Counted from the first letter of the stretch, positions 1 to 6,520 are shown. The stretch is 9,993 nucleotides of DNA from CAYSZB01 sp964435475 (GCA_964435475.1 CAYSZB010000073.1:1-9993); one strand, 5' to 3'. Numbers and translations: made by a program. The notes: generated by a model not told the origin, from the letters alone.

Positions 1-350
1 CCGGTCCAGCGATCGGTGCCTCGCTGATCGACCTGGGGCAGCGCTTCAGATTGGTCGCCAATGTGGTCGATGTGGTTCCCACCGATCAACCGCTGCCCAG
101 ACTGCCTGTGGCGCGGGCTTTCTGGTCTCCGCGTCCCAACTTGAAAACTGCTGCTGCTGCCTGGATCTATGCGGGTGGAGCCCATCACACCAGTTTCAGT
201 TATGCGGTCAACGCCGCACATCTGCACGACCTGGCTGAAATTGCCGGTCTGGAGTTCATGGTGATCGATGAGCATACCAGGATCGATGAATTCAATGACA
301 AATTGCGCTGGAATGACCTGTATTATCGCCTTAACCAGGGGCTGAGGTGA
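1..350 (+). CDS. araA: L-arabinose isomerase, C-terminal part (5' truncated by window edge)
   Basis: This is the last ~115 codons of L-arabinose isomerase, which interconverts L-arabinose and L-ribulose in the cytoplasm using a divalent metal, usually Mn2+. The reading frame is open from base 3 and ends with TGA at 348-350, so the true start lies upstream of the window. The first in-window start-like codon (TTG at 51) is internal, because recognisable family sequence (GPAIGASLIDLG) precedes it. Further family landmarks are VANVVDVVP, LPVARAFW and GGAHHTSFSYA. The His-His pair (183-188) corresponds to the region of the C-terminal metal-binding His of the E. coli enzyme. The end, LRWNDLYYRLNQGLR, is a normal C terminus, so the gene is truncated only by the window. 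It is followed after 71 bases by a DUF89 phosphatase on the same strand. Identification is by remembered family sequence and is strong. Confidence 0.93.
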   Translation, partial: GPAIGASLIDLGQRFRLVANVVDVVPTDQPLPRLPVARAFWSPRPNLKTAAAAWIYAGGAHHTSFSYAVNAAHLHDLAEIAGLEFMVIDEHTRIDEFNDKLRWNDLYYRLNQGLR

Positions 351-377
351 ATTTATTGTCCTATGAAAATATATAAT
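349..377 (+). promoter_or_regulatory. Candidate promoter upstream of the DUF89 phosphatase gene
   Basis: A perfect TATAAT hexamer lies at 372-377 in the short A+T-rich gap after araA, about 45 bases before the phosphatase start. The matching -35 is poor: TGAATT at 348-353, with an 18-base spacer, is the best I see. I found no terminator hairpin between araA and the next gene, so read-through from araA is equally possible. TATAAT is also expected by chance in A+T-rich gaps. Confidence 0.3.
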
Positions 378-421
378 CTAACCATCGAGTAAATGCGTAT
401 AGGTAAGTTAAGCTAAAGTTA

Positions 422-1636
422 ATGAAAACATCAACCAGTTTGCCAGTTTTATGCGGTTCAGAACCCGGCACCTTTGCCGAAGATACCGTTACCAGGCGTC
501 TTCCGGAAATCGCCAGGCGGGTGATCGCTGAAAACACATTTGATGAGCCGGTCAACATGCGCCTGTCCATCCTGGCAGAAGACCTGCCGCAAGGCCTGGT
601 CCGCTCATTGGAGGACCGGCAGGCGGCTGACTGGCAGGACTGGGAGCAGTGCCTGCAGCCTTTGATGGGTCGAAGCTGGTTGGAAATACCCCTGTTCGCA
701 GCTGAAATGTATTTCTACCGGCGCGTCCTGGAGGCTACTGGTTACTTCCTGCCAGGTCCAAATTCTGGTTTTGACCCGTACCTGGCACAGAAAAAGCTGG
801 GGTTGGAACAGGCAGCAGCAGCCATTGAAAAGGCATCCATACTATTTGAACTCCCACCATTGGAAAGAATGCGCCAATTGATCGATCTTTCCCTGTGGGC
901 CAACCAGGCAGACCTCAGCCTGTGGCCGGTTAAAGGGCAGGGCGGTGGCATGGCACAAGGGGGAGGTGGACGGGCACACCTGGTGGCTGACCAGAGCGGG
1001 AATGTCCTGGATTATCTGGGATCCATACAGAGCGGCAGGGTCGATATCATCCTGGATAATTTTGGCAGCGAGTTGGTCTTTGACCTCCTGATCGCAGATG
1101 CCTTGCTTGAGAAGTCACCAGACTTAAGTATTAGCTTGCGTGTACGGCCGCATCCTTGTTTTGTGTCCGATATCATTTCTCCAGACATCATATGGGCGAT
1201 CCGCTGGATGAATGCATCCAGTAATGAGTGGCTAAACCGAGCCGGGATACACCTGGAGCGGACTTTACAATCGGGCAGGATGAAAGTGGTGCCCCACTTT
1301 TATTGGGGTTCACCCCTCCTGGCACGCAGCATGCCGATTGAAATCCATCGTGAGCTGGCAGACTCTGTCCTGATCATCAGCAAGGGGGATATCAACTACC
1401 GACGCTGGCTGGATGATGCCCGCTGGGAGCAGTCAACCCCGTTGTCAGCGATCCTCCAACTGTCCAGCCCTCTTCTTTTGCTGCGGGTGATAAAGTCCGA
1501 TACTGTGGCGGGTCTACGACCAGGTCAAGCACAGGAACTGGAACGCCAGGACCCCGCCTGGATGGTGAATGGCAAATGGGGTTTGATCCAGTTTATTGAG
1601 CCAGGAAAACCGGATGATGTGAGCGGTGCGGCATGA
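422..1636 (+). CDS. DUF89 / ARMT1-family damage-control phosphatase
   Basis: This is a 404-residue protein of the DUF89 family, subfamily III (human ARMT1 / yeast YMR027W type). These are metal-dependent phosphatases that remove phosphate from sugar phosphates such as fructose 1-phosphate and are thought to clear damaged or stray metabolites. Landmarks run in family order: GTFAEDTVTRRLPEI (res 16-30), SLWANQADLSL (157-167), the metal-site motif LDNFGSELVFDL (211-222, Asp212-Asn213), PHPCFVSD (243-250, Asp250), SKGDINYRRWLDD (320-332), AGLRPGQAQEL (363-373) and a C-terminal GKWGLIQF (384-391). All expected metal or phosphate ligands seem present, so it is probably active. A Gly-rich stretch (res 172-183) before the catalytic core looks like a flexible loop. 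The ATG at 422 fits the family N terminus but has no clear Shine-Dalgarno. The stop overlaps the next gene's start (ATGA), suggesting translational coupling to the AraC regulator. No signal peptide is visible, so it is cytoplasmic. The real substrate is unknown; a pentose phosphate linked to araA is inference. Confidence 0.85.
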   Translation: MKTSTSLPVLCGSEPGTFAEDTVTRRLPEIARRVIAENTFDEPVNMRLSILAEDLPQGLVRSLEDRQAADWQDWEQCLQPLMGRSWLEIPLFAAEMYFYRRVLEATGYFLPGPNSGFDPYLAQKKLGLEQAAAAIEKASILFELPPLERMRQLIDLSLWANQADLSLWPVKGQGGGMAQGGGGRAHLVADQSGNVLDYLGSIQSGRVDIILDNFGSELVFDLLIADALLEKSPDLSISLRVRPHPCFVSDIISPDIIWAIRWMNASSNEWLNRAGIHLERTLQSGRMKVVPHFYWGSPLLARSMPIEIHRELADSVLIISKGDINYRRWLDDARWEQSTPLSAILQLSSPLLLLRVIKSDTVAGLRPGQAQELERQDPAWMVNGKWGLIQFIEPGKPDDVSGAA

Positions 1637-2874
1637 ATACGCTGAATTATTGCATCGATGAGCAATGGGTTTGCCAGGTCATTTCAGGCACTTATCACCT
1701 GACCTTGCAGGTATTCAGCCCAACAGGGGATCTGGTAGAGCAATTTTCAGAGCATGCAGAAGATGATCTTTTATTATTTACCATTTCGGATTGCCGGCAA
1801 CTGCTCTTCCCGTTGATCCTGGATACCCACAGACCCCAGGTGATCTCGACCGAATTCAACCAGGTCTGGGCGGGTATCCCCATGATCAATGGGGACCAAA
1901 TTGCCAGGATCCTTGTCCTGGGTCCGATCTTTACTTCCGGACCATCCAAGATGATGATCGTGAAATATGCCCAGGACTATGATGTCAAAGGTCAGCCCCG
2001 GGCTCAATTAAGCCGAGCCCTTAACAATTCACCGGTATACTCCCATGAAGAAATTGGTCGGGTGATATCCATGATATATGCCTTCCTGTTTCATGAAACA
2101 CCCGGTTTTTCTTCATTTGCCATTGCCGGGCTGGTCAGGAATGACCAGGCTCCCCATGGTGATGCGGTTTCTGAAGATGAAAAATCGCAGAATTTGGAAG
2201 TGCGGTTCCGTCAGACGGATGAATTTGAGAAGCAACTTTTAGGACATGTCCGTGAAGGCAACCCAGATAAATTAAAAATGCTGTTACGGAACGCCAGATA
2301 TGATCAAATAGTACAGATCCCGCATGCAGACCCTATTCGACAGCATAAGACCTATTTTATTGTCCTGGCAACCCTTGCCCGTTATGCAGCGCAAGAAGGT
2401 GGATTGAATCCAATGGTCGCTCAAAGCCTGGTAAACCAATATATTCAGCGGGTTGAGGCAATGAAGGATCTGCTGCCGATCATTACCATTTCGCGGGAGA
2501 TGCTGTATGATTTTTCCGAACGGGTTAAGGCGCAGAAGCATACCCGCCAGTACTCAAAAATGGTCAAGCATTGCTGTGACTATATTGATGCCCATGTGCA
2601 GGATGGATTAAGAGCATCCCATGTAGCGAGTTCGAGCGGGTTCAATGATCATTATGTGGCGGCGGTGTTCAAGCGGGAGACCGGGCAGACGATCAAGGAT
2701 TATATCCAGTCCGCGAAGATCGATGAAGCGAAGACATTGTTAAAATACTCGCCATTATCCCTGGTTGAGATCAGCGAACAGCTGGCTTTCAGTTCGCAAA
2801 GCCACTTTTCTGTCCGGTTTAAACAAGCCACGGGAAAAACACCCAAGCAATATCGAGAGGAATTGGGTGTTTGA
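1633..2874 (+). CDS. AraC-family transcriptional regulator with N-terminal sensor region
   Basis: This is a 413-residue transcription factor. The C-terminal ~100 residues (about 312-413) form an AraC/XylS DNA-binding domain with two helix-turn-helix units: RASHVASSSGFNDHYVAAVF (327-346) and SLVEISEQLAFSSQSHFSVR (376-395), ending in the typical FKQATGKTPKQYRE. The N-terminal ~110 residues (VISTEFNQVWAGIPM, then LVLGPIF) resemble the sensor region of long AraC regulators related to those named YSIRK-targeted regulators in Gram-positives. A middle helical part (about 195-300) has the characteristic DPIRQHKTYFIVLATLAR followed by EGGLNP. No membrane segments are visible, so the ligand would be sensed inside the cell. 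The ATG at 1633 overlaps the phosphatase stop by 4 bases. Regulators of this type usually control adjacent sugar transporters, and the promoter region of the downstream transport operon begins right after its stop. The ligand cannot be told from the sequence. Confidence 0.9.
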   Translation: MNTLNYCIDEQWVCQVISGTYHLTLQVFSPTGDLVEQFSEHAEDDLLLFTISDCRQLLFPLILDTHRPQVISTEFNQVWAGIPMINGDQIARILVLGPIFTSGPSKMMIVKYAQDYDVKGQPRAQLSRALNNSPVYSHEEIGRVISMIYAFLFHETPGFSSFAIAGLVRNDQAPHGDAVSEDEKSQNLEVRFRQTDEFEKQLLGHVREGNPDKLKMLLRNARYDQIVQIPHADPIRQHKTYFIVLATLARYAAQEGGLNPMVAQSLVNQYIQRVEAMKDLLPIITISREMLYDFSERVKAQKHTRQYSKMVKHCCDYIDAHVQDGLRASHVASSSGFNDHYVAAVFKRETGQTIKDYIQSAKIDEAKTLLKYSPLSLVEISEQLAFSSQSHFSVRFKQATGKTPKQYREELGV

Positions 2875-2911
2875 GAATTCGTCAGCTCTGAAGTTGGCGG
2901 ATTGGGATGAG

Positions 2912-2925
2912 TCAAATTAGAAAAG
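2912..2925 (+). repeat. 14-base direct repeat, copy 1 of 2
   Basis: The sequence tcaaattagaaaag occurs here and again, identically, at 3103-3116, 191 bases further on. This copy lies 38 bases after the AraC gene stop and is followed by a Shine-Dalgarno-like aggagag (2924-2930). The pair brackets the candidate promoter of the lipoprotein/transport operon. It could be a regulator binding site or the remnant of a duplicated gene leader. Confidence 0.6.
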
Positions 2926-2952
2926 GAGAGAATGGATTGAATAATGAAAAAT

Positions 2953-2982
2953 ATGACAAAAATATGAACTTTATGATATACA
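2953..2982 (+). promoter_or_regulatory. Candidate promoter of the lipoprotein/transport operon
   Basis: An ATGACA -35-like box (2953-2958, 5 of 6 to consensus) is followed after 18 bases by TATACA (2977-2982). A TG one base upstream of it (2974-2975) gives an extended -10 element. The region is strongly A+T-rich compared with its neighbours. It would give a transcript with a leader of roughly 140 bases before the lipoprotein start. The -10 itself matches only 4 of 6 positions, and other A+T-rich combinations nearby cannot be excluded. Confidence 0.38.
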
Positions 2983-3014
2983 ATTTGCAGACCTTGGGTA
3001 TAAGATAATATGGT

Positions 3015-3057
3015 GAGAAGTTCGGGCAATTCTCTAAAATCAATTTGCCGGGTTCTC
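3015..3057 (+). promoter_or_regulatory. Imperfect hairpin in the operon leader
   Basis: GAGAA (3015-3019) can pair with TTCTC (3053-3057). Inside this, cgggcaatt (3023-3031) can pair with aatttgccg (3042-3050) with single-base bulges. This gives a long but interrupted stem around an A+T-rich loop. GAGAA could instead pair with a second TTCTC at 3030-3034, which excludes the longer stem. No run of T follows, so this is not a simple terminator. It does not match any riboswitch class that I recognise. Confidence 0.3.
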
Positions 3058-3092
3058 TGATCTTAACCTGTACTAAAAAAAAACAATAAAGA

Positions 3093-3109
3093 AATTTGAT
3101 CATCAAATT
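3093..3109. promoter_or_regulatory. 17-base palindrome before the lipoprotein ribosome binding site (possible operator)
   Basis: aatttgat-c-atcaaatt is a perfect inverted repeat of 8-base arms around one central base. It ends 21 bases before the lipoprotein ATG and overlaps copy 2 of the direct repeat. The one-base centre makes a full RNA hairpin unlikely, so a DNA-binding site for a dimeric regulator is the more natural reading. Its A+T-rich nature means chance occurrence is possible. Confidence 0.4.
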
Positions 3110-3116
3110 AGAAAAG
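3103..3116 (+). repeat. 14-base direct repeat, copy 2 of 2
   Basis: Identical to tcaaattagaaaag at 2912-2925. This copy overlaps the right arm of the 17-base palindrome and directly precedes the lipoprotein Shine-Dalgarno (aaaaggag, 3117-3124). Confidence 0.6.
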
Positions 3117-3130
3117 AAAAGGAGTAAAAG

Positions 3131-4540
3131 ATGAAGAAAAGTTTGTTCGTAACGTTAGTCTGCTTGTTCCTTGCATTGTCCATGGTCCTCTCGGGCTGTG
3201 GCAAGAAGGAAGCAGAAGTGGTCGTGACTGAGGAAGTCAAGACCGCCGCGCCCACCGAGGTTGTCACCGAGGCTCCCACCGAAGCTCCCACCGAAGCTCC
3301 CAAAGAGGTCACCATGTTCGATGGTGTCTATGAAGATCGCTTTACCCCCGAAGGATACGGCGAGTTTTTGGGTTACTTCCATTTCTATGAGAATGGTGTC
3401 GTTTATATTTCACTGTATAACAATGGCCAATTCATGGCCGGTTATTATGAGATCATTGATGAGCCATTAGAATGGACCCCTGAGACAAAAGAGGTTGAGG
3501 AATTTGGCTTGACAGCAGAGCCACGCATGGCAGATAAGACCATCGTCATCACCACTTTTGATGGTAAGGAATATGCACGGGTTGGCTATGACACGGAGTT
3601 GGATTGGGTTGTCAACCTTCCTTCCTACTACAATAAGAACTTCCAACACATCGCTGATTCCCCCCTTACAGCTGCGGATGAGACCGGTGTTAACGTCGTC
3701 GAACTGTACAAGGAAGATGACGATTACAGCCTGGTAGCCTTGAAACACAACGGTACCTTCCAGGACAGCATTGACATGATCATCGAGGGCACCTGGGTCA
3801 AAGAAGGCAACGTCTTCACCCTGACCGATGCCGACAGTGGCAAGAGCTACACCATCACGATGAACGAAGACGGCACAGGGGCTTATGTTGGACAGGACGG
3901 CACCGCCCTGACCCTCGTTCCTCCCAAGGAGAAGGTTGTCCAGTTGACATTTGCAGGTTCCCTACTAGAAGCTGCTTATGGCGAGATGAAAGGCATAACC
4001 TACCTCTATGAGGACAAGACCGCCAAACTGGCACTCGAATATCCTGCTGGCCAGGTGCGTGAGATCGAAGGTACCTGGGAGATGGCAGCTGATTACTCTC
4101 TCAATATCACCATAAATGACCAGACCGTCAATGTTCCCCTGAACTACGAAACCAGGTTGTTCACTGATTTAGTATTCCCCACCTCCGACGGCGTCAATGA
4201 TGTTCAATTGGTCATGAAACAGGTCATCCCTGGACCAAAGTACACCTGGGTTGGCACGACAGACCCGAATGTTGTCCTCGAAATGTTCGAAGATGGCACC
4301 TGTAAACTGAACTATGTTGGCATGGGTACTGTGACCCAGGGTACCTGGACTGTGGACACCACGGGCCAGTTACCTGCATGGGCTATCACCCTGGATGCAA
4401 CTTTTGAGAACAAACCGATCGAGGTTACCAGCGATTACAAGACCGGCTTCTTCTTCACTTTCAAGAATGATTCCGGCCAGTTGGAACAGATCCTGACCTT
4501 GACCTTTGCAGATTACCAGGCTGCAAACCCGAAACCGTAA
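3131..4540 (+). CDS. Surface lipoprotein with four beta-rich repeats, function unknown
   Basis: This is a 469-residue exported lipoprotein. Lys2-Lys3, a hydrophobic stretch (4-20) and lipobox LSGC (Cys23) form a type II signal peptide. A Thr/Glu/Ala/Pro linker (about 40-58) leads to four beta-rich units. Each has a short acidic turn followed 13-20 residues later by a G-T-W-like strand: ENGVVY then GYYE (88-107), HNGTF then GTW (206-222), EDKTAKL then GTW (294-316), EDGTCKL then GTW (387-406). The spacing of about 90-115 residues suggests four related domains, perhaps small beta-barrels or lipocalin-like folds; I cannot name a family. The start is clear, with aaaaggag six bases before ATG. It occupies the first position of the transport operon, where the solute-binding protein usually sits, but lacks the two-lobed binding-protein pattern. 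A strong hairpin follows the gene, so it may be made in excess over the permeases. A role in glycan binding at the cell surface is inference from context. Confidence 0.8.
   Translation: MKKSLFVTLVCLFLALSMVLSGCGKKEAEVVVTEEVKTAAPTEVVTEAPTEAPTEAPKEVTMFDGVYEDRFTPEGYGEFLGYFHFYENGVVYISLYNNGQFMAGYYEIIDEPLEWTPETKEVEEFGLTAEPRMADKTIVITTFDGKEYARVGYDTELDWVVNLPSYYNKNFQHIADSPLTAADETGVNVVELYKEDDDYSLVALKHNGTFQDSIDMIIEGTWVKEGNVFTLTDADSGKSYTITMNEDGTGAYVGQDGTALTLVPPKEKVVQLTFAGSLLEAAYGEMKGITYLYEDKTAKLALEYPAGQVREIEGTWEMAADYSLNITINDQTVNVPLNYETRLFTDLVFPTSDGVNDVQLVMKQVIPGPKYTWVGTTDPNVVLEMFEDGTCKLNYVGMGTVTQGTWTVDTTGQLPAWAITLDATFENKPIEVTSDYKTGFFFTFKNDSGQLEQILTLTFADYQAANPKP
3272..3301 (+). repeat. 12-base tandem repeat coding the linker of the lipoprotein
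   Basis: gctcccaccgaa is repeated two and a half times in tandem, encoding Ala-Pro-Thr-Glu units just after the lipid-anchored N terminus. A diverged upstream unit (cccaccgagg, 3251-3260) suggests earlier expansions. Such in-frame repeats can change copy number by slippage without breaking the protein, altering only linker length. Confidence 0.85.
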
Positions 4541-4553
4541 TATCGGTTGAATT

Positions 4554-4598
4554 AGAGAGTTAAGGTGGAGATATCCACCTTAACTCTCTTACATTTTT
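4554..4598 (+). terminator. Strong intercistronic hairpin with T-run (partial terminator)
   Basis: A perfect 16-base inverted repeat (agagagttaaggtgga at 4554-4569, complement at 4574-4589) encloses a GATA tetraloop. It is followed four bases later by TTTTT (4594-4598). It sits 13 bases after the lipoprotein stop and ends 18 bases before the first permease ATG, with that gene's Shine-Dalgarno lying beyond it. It looks like a Rho-independent terminator. Because the downstream genes have no evident promoter of their own, it more likely acts as a leaky terminator and 3' stabiliser that raises lipoprotein mRNA over permease mRNA. The four-base gap before the T-run would weaken termination. Confidence 0.85.
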
Positions 4599-4616
4599 AG
4601 CGTTAGGAGAGGCAAT

Positions 4617-5567
4617 ATGAAAAAAACGCCCAACCCGGCGCAATCTGGGGTTAAAACCACCAGTTGGCGGAAGGACTTCCAACAGAACTGGTCTTTGTAT
4701 CTGTTGTTCATTCCCACAGCTTTATATTTTATTGTTTTTAACTACATTCCCATGTTCGGCATCCTGATCGCTTTTGAAGACTTTAAGGTTTCCAAAGGCA
4801 TCTTCGGGAGCAAGTGGGTCGGCCTGCAGAACTTCATTGACCTATTCACGGGCGAAACTTTTCCGCAGGTCATGCGCAACACCGTGGCGATGGCTTTGCT
4901 GAGCCTGACAATCGGCTTTTTCCTGCCGATCCTCTTTGCAATCCTGATCTCTGAGATACAGAACAAGAAGTTTAAACGCATTGTCCAGATCATGACCTAC
5001 ATGCCACACTTTGTGGCTGCCGTGGTTGTGGCGCAATTGGTCAGAGAATTTGTCGGAAATACAGGCGCGATCACCCAGGTGTTGACCTTTCTTGGCTTAG
5101 AACAACAGAACTGGTTGGCAAATCCCAACATTCCTGTATTCTGGTTGATCAACCTATTCACCGGGCTTTGGCAGGAGATTGGTTTTGGTTCGATCATCTT
5201 CGTGGCTGCAATTGCCAATGTGAGTAAAGATTTCCACGAAGCAGCAGCGGTGGATGGTGCCACACGCTTCCAACGTATTACCAAGATCACCCTACCCAGC
5301 ATCAAACCGCTGATCATCATGATGTTTGTCCTGCGCTGTGGTTTGTTCTTCACAGTTGGCTTCGACAAGATCCTGTTATTGTATATGCCATCTACTTATG
5401 CGACCGCAGATGTGCTTTCGACCTATACATACCGCATGGCCTTCAGCAGTGCGGCTAACTATGGGTTGTCTACTGCATCAGGTCTATTCCAATCCGTGGC
5501 TTCCCTATTCCTGCTAGTCGGATCCAATGCACTCAGCAGGAAGCTCTCAAAAACATCCCTTTTCTAA
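4617..5567 (+). CDS. ABC sugar transporter permease, LplB-like
   Basis: This is a 316-residue integral membrane protein of the MalF/LplB class (binding-protein-dependent transport inner-membrane component), the first of two permeases forming the channel for an oligosaccharide importer. It has a short charged N terminus, then the family start WSLYLLFIPTALYFIVFNYIPMFGI (about 25-49, first membrane helix). About five more hydrophobic segments follow, near 87-112, 124-143, 173-200, 230-250 and 287-303. The cytoplasmic EAA loop that contacts the ATPase is clear: EAAAVDGATRFQRITKITLP (208-227). Length is normal. The start is set by aggagagg (4605-4612) before ATG 4617. It follows the hairpin behind the lipoprotein gene, and its stop overlaps the Shine-Dalgarno of the next permease, so the two are translated together. 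LplB-type transporters commonly import oligosaccharides from plant cell wall or host glycans; the substrate here is not readable. Confidence 0.93.
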   Translation: MKKTPNPAQSGVKTTSWRKDFQQNWSLYLLFIPTALYFIVFNYIPMFGILIAFEDFKVSKGIFGSKWVGLQNFIDLFTGETFPQVMRNTVAMALLSLTIGFFLPILFAILISEIQNKKFKRIVQIMTYMPHFVAAVVVAQLVREFVGNTGAITQVLTFLGLEQQNWLANPNIPVFWLINLFTGLWQEIGFGSIIFVAAIANVSKDFHEAAAVDGATRFQRITKITLPSIKPLIIMMFVLRCGLFFTVGFDKILLLYMPSTYATADVLSTYTYRMAFSSAANYGLSTASGLFQSVASLFLLVGSNALSRKLSKTSLF

Positions 5568-5578
5568 AGGAGTCTGAC

Positions 5579-6499
5579 ATGCAAAATGTGACAAATTTTA
5601 AAAGGAAACTGAGGGCACAACGTGAAGGCATGGTTGAGACGCTCAACACGGGCGAGAAATTCCTGCAGTCCTTCATTATCCTGGTGGTGGTGCTGGTAGC
5701 CTTCAGCAGCCTTATTCCCCTGTATCACGTGGTGATGGCATCCTTTTCCGATGGGAAATCATTATTAGCTCATACCGGCATCCTGTGGACCCCGGAAGGT
5801 AAGGCAACCCTGGAGGGATATAAGAACCTTTTCAAAGATGCCAGCCTGTTAAAAGGCTACATGAATACCCTGATCTATGTGTTTGGTGCCACATTCTTCT
5901 GTATGTTCATCAATATTACCGGTGGATACGTGCTAAGCCGGGACACAAAGCTCAAGGGGGTTCTGACCCTGCTGGTCATGCTAACAGCCATGTTCAGTGG
6001 TGGCTTAATCCCCACCTATATGGTGGTTAAAAGCCTCGGCTGGGTGGGCAACCGGTGGTCATTGCTAATCCCTGGATGTACTAATGCCTTCTTTGTAGTC
6101 ATGATGGTCGCTGCCTACCGCGATGTACCACGGGAAACGATAGAAGCTGCCCGCATGGATGGTGCCAATCATTGGCGGGTGATGTGGAATGTCATGTTGC
6201 CCCAAGCCATGAGTATTGGCACGGTGATCATCATGAACAGTGTGCTCATGCAGTGGAACTCATGGTTCAATGCGGCCATATACATACCCACCAAACGGGA
6301 CCTGTGGCCTTTGCAGTTGTGGATCAGGCAGATCGTGGCGGATAACGCGGGATTTTTGATGAGTGCCAACCCCGATTATAGCCGCTACCTGGTGCAATAT
6401 GCACTCATTGTGGTAGCCACCATGCCAGTTTTGCTGGTCATGCCGTTCTTTGCAGAAAAAATGGAAAAGAATGTCGTTGTCGGTGCAGTCAAAGGATAG
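5579..6499 (+). CDS. ABC sugar transporter permease, YtcP/LplC-like
   Basis: This is a 306-residue membrane protein, the second permease (MalG class) of the importer. The first membrane helix spans about residues 30-54 with the family pattern IPLYHVVMASFSD. Further hydrophobic segments lie near 94-118, 127-150, 161-180, 212-232 and 272-292. The EAA loop is ETIEAARMDGANHWRVMWNV (186-205), and the C terminus FFAEKMEKNVVVGAVKG is typical of LplC/YtcP proteins. The start codon ATG 5579 has aaaggag (5566-5572), which overlaps the stop of the preceding permease, leaving 11 bases between the genes. It would pair with that permease, with an ATPase encoded elsewhere (usually a shared MsmX-like protein), and probably with the lipoprotein beginning at 9711. 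Nothing in the sequence looks damaged. Confidence 0.93.
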   Translation: MQNVTNFKRKLRAQREGMVETLNTGEKFLQSFIILVVVLVAFSSLIPLYHVVMASFSDGKSLLAHTGILWTPEGKATLEGYKNLFKDASLLKGYMNTLIYVFGATFFCMFINITGGYVLSRDTKLKGVLTLLVMLTAMFSGGLIPTYMVVKSLGWVGNRWSLLIPGCTNAFFVVMMVAAYRDVPRETIEAARMDGANHWRVMWNVMLPQAMSIGTVIIMNSVLMQWNSWFNAAIYIPTKRDLWPLQLWIRQIVADNAGFLMSANPDYSRYLVQYALIVVATMPVLLVMPFFAEKMEKNVVVGAVKG

Positions 6500-6520
6500 A
6501 TGACCCCATGCACTATTTGA
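6500..6520 (+). other. Six-codon mini-ORF in frame with, and just before, the YesL-like gene
   Basis: The permease stop TAG is followed directly by ATG (6500-6502), preceded by aaagga (6491-6496). This opens a six-codon reading frame (MTPCTI) that ends at TGA 6518-6520, nine bases before the GTG start of the YesL-like gene in the same frame. It may couple translation of the two genes by reinitiation, or it may be accidental. Confidence 0.3.

Noticed and set aside
51..350. TTG at 51 as the start of a short 99-residue gene
   Set aside because: The frame is open to the window edge, and the residues before it match L-arabinose isomerase, so this is an internal codon of a truncated gene.
2700..3106. 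Minus-strand frames covering the gap between the AraC gene and the lipoprotein
   Set aside because: The sequence is A+T-rich with low-complexity Phe/Ser/Leu translations and partly antisense to the AraC helix-turn-helix; the gap is better explained as a regulatory region.
3272..3301. Short tandem repeat as a possible CRISPR or mobile-element trace
   Set aside because: The repeats are contiguous 12-base in-frame units encoding a protein linker, with no spacers; there are no transposase genes or tRNA/rRNA genes that I can recognise anywhere in the window.
4997..5368. 123-codon minus-strand frame inside the LplB-like permease
   Set aside because: It is antisense to conserved permease sequence including the EAA loop; no independent coding signal.
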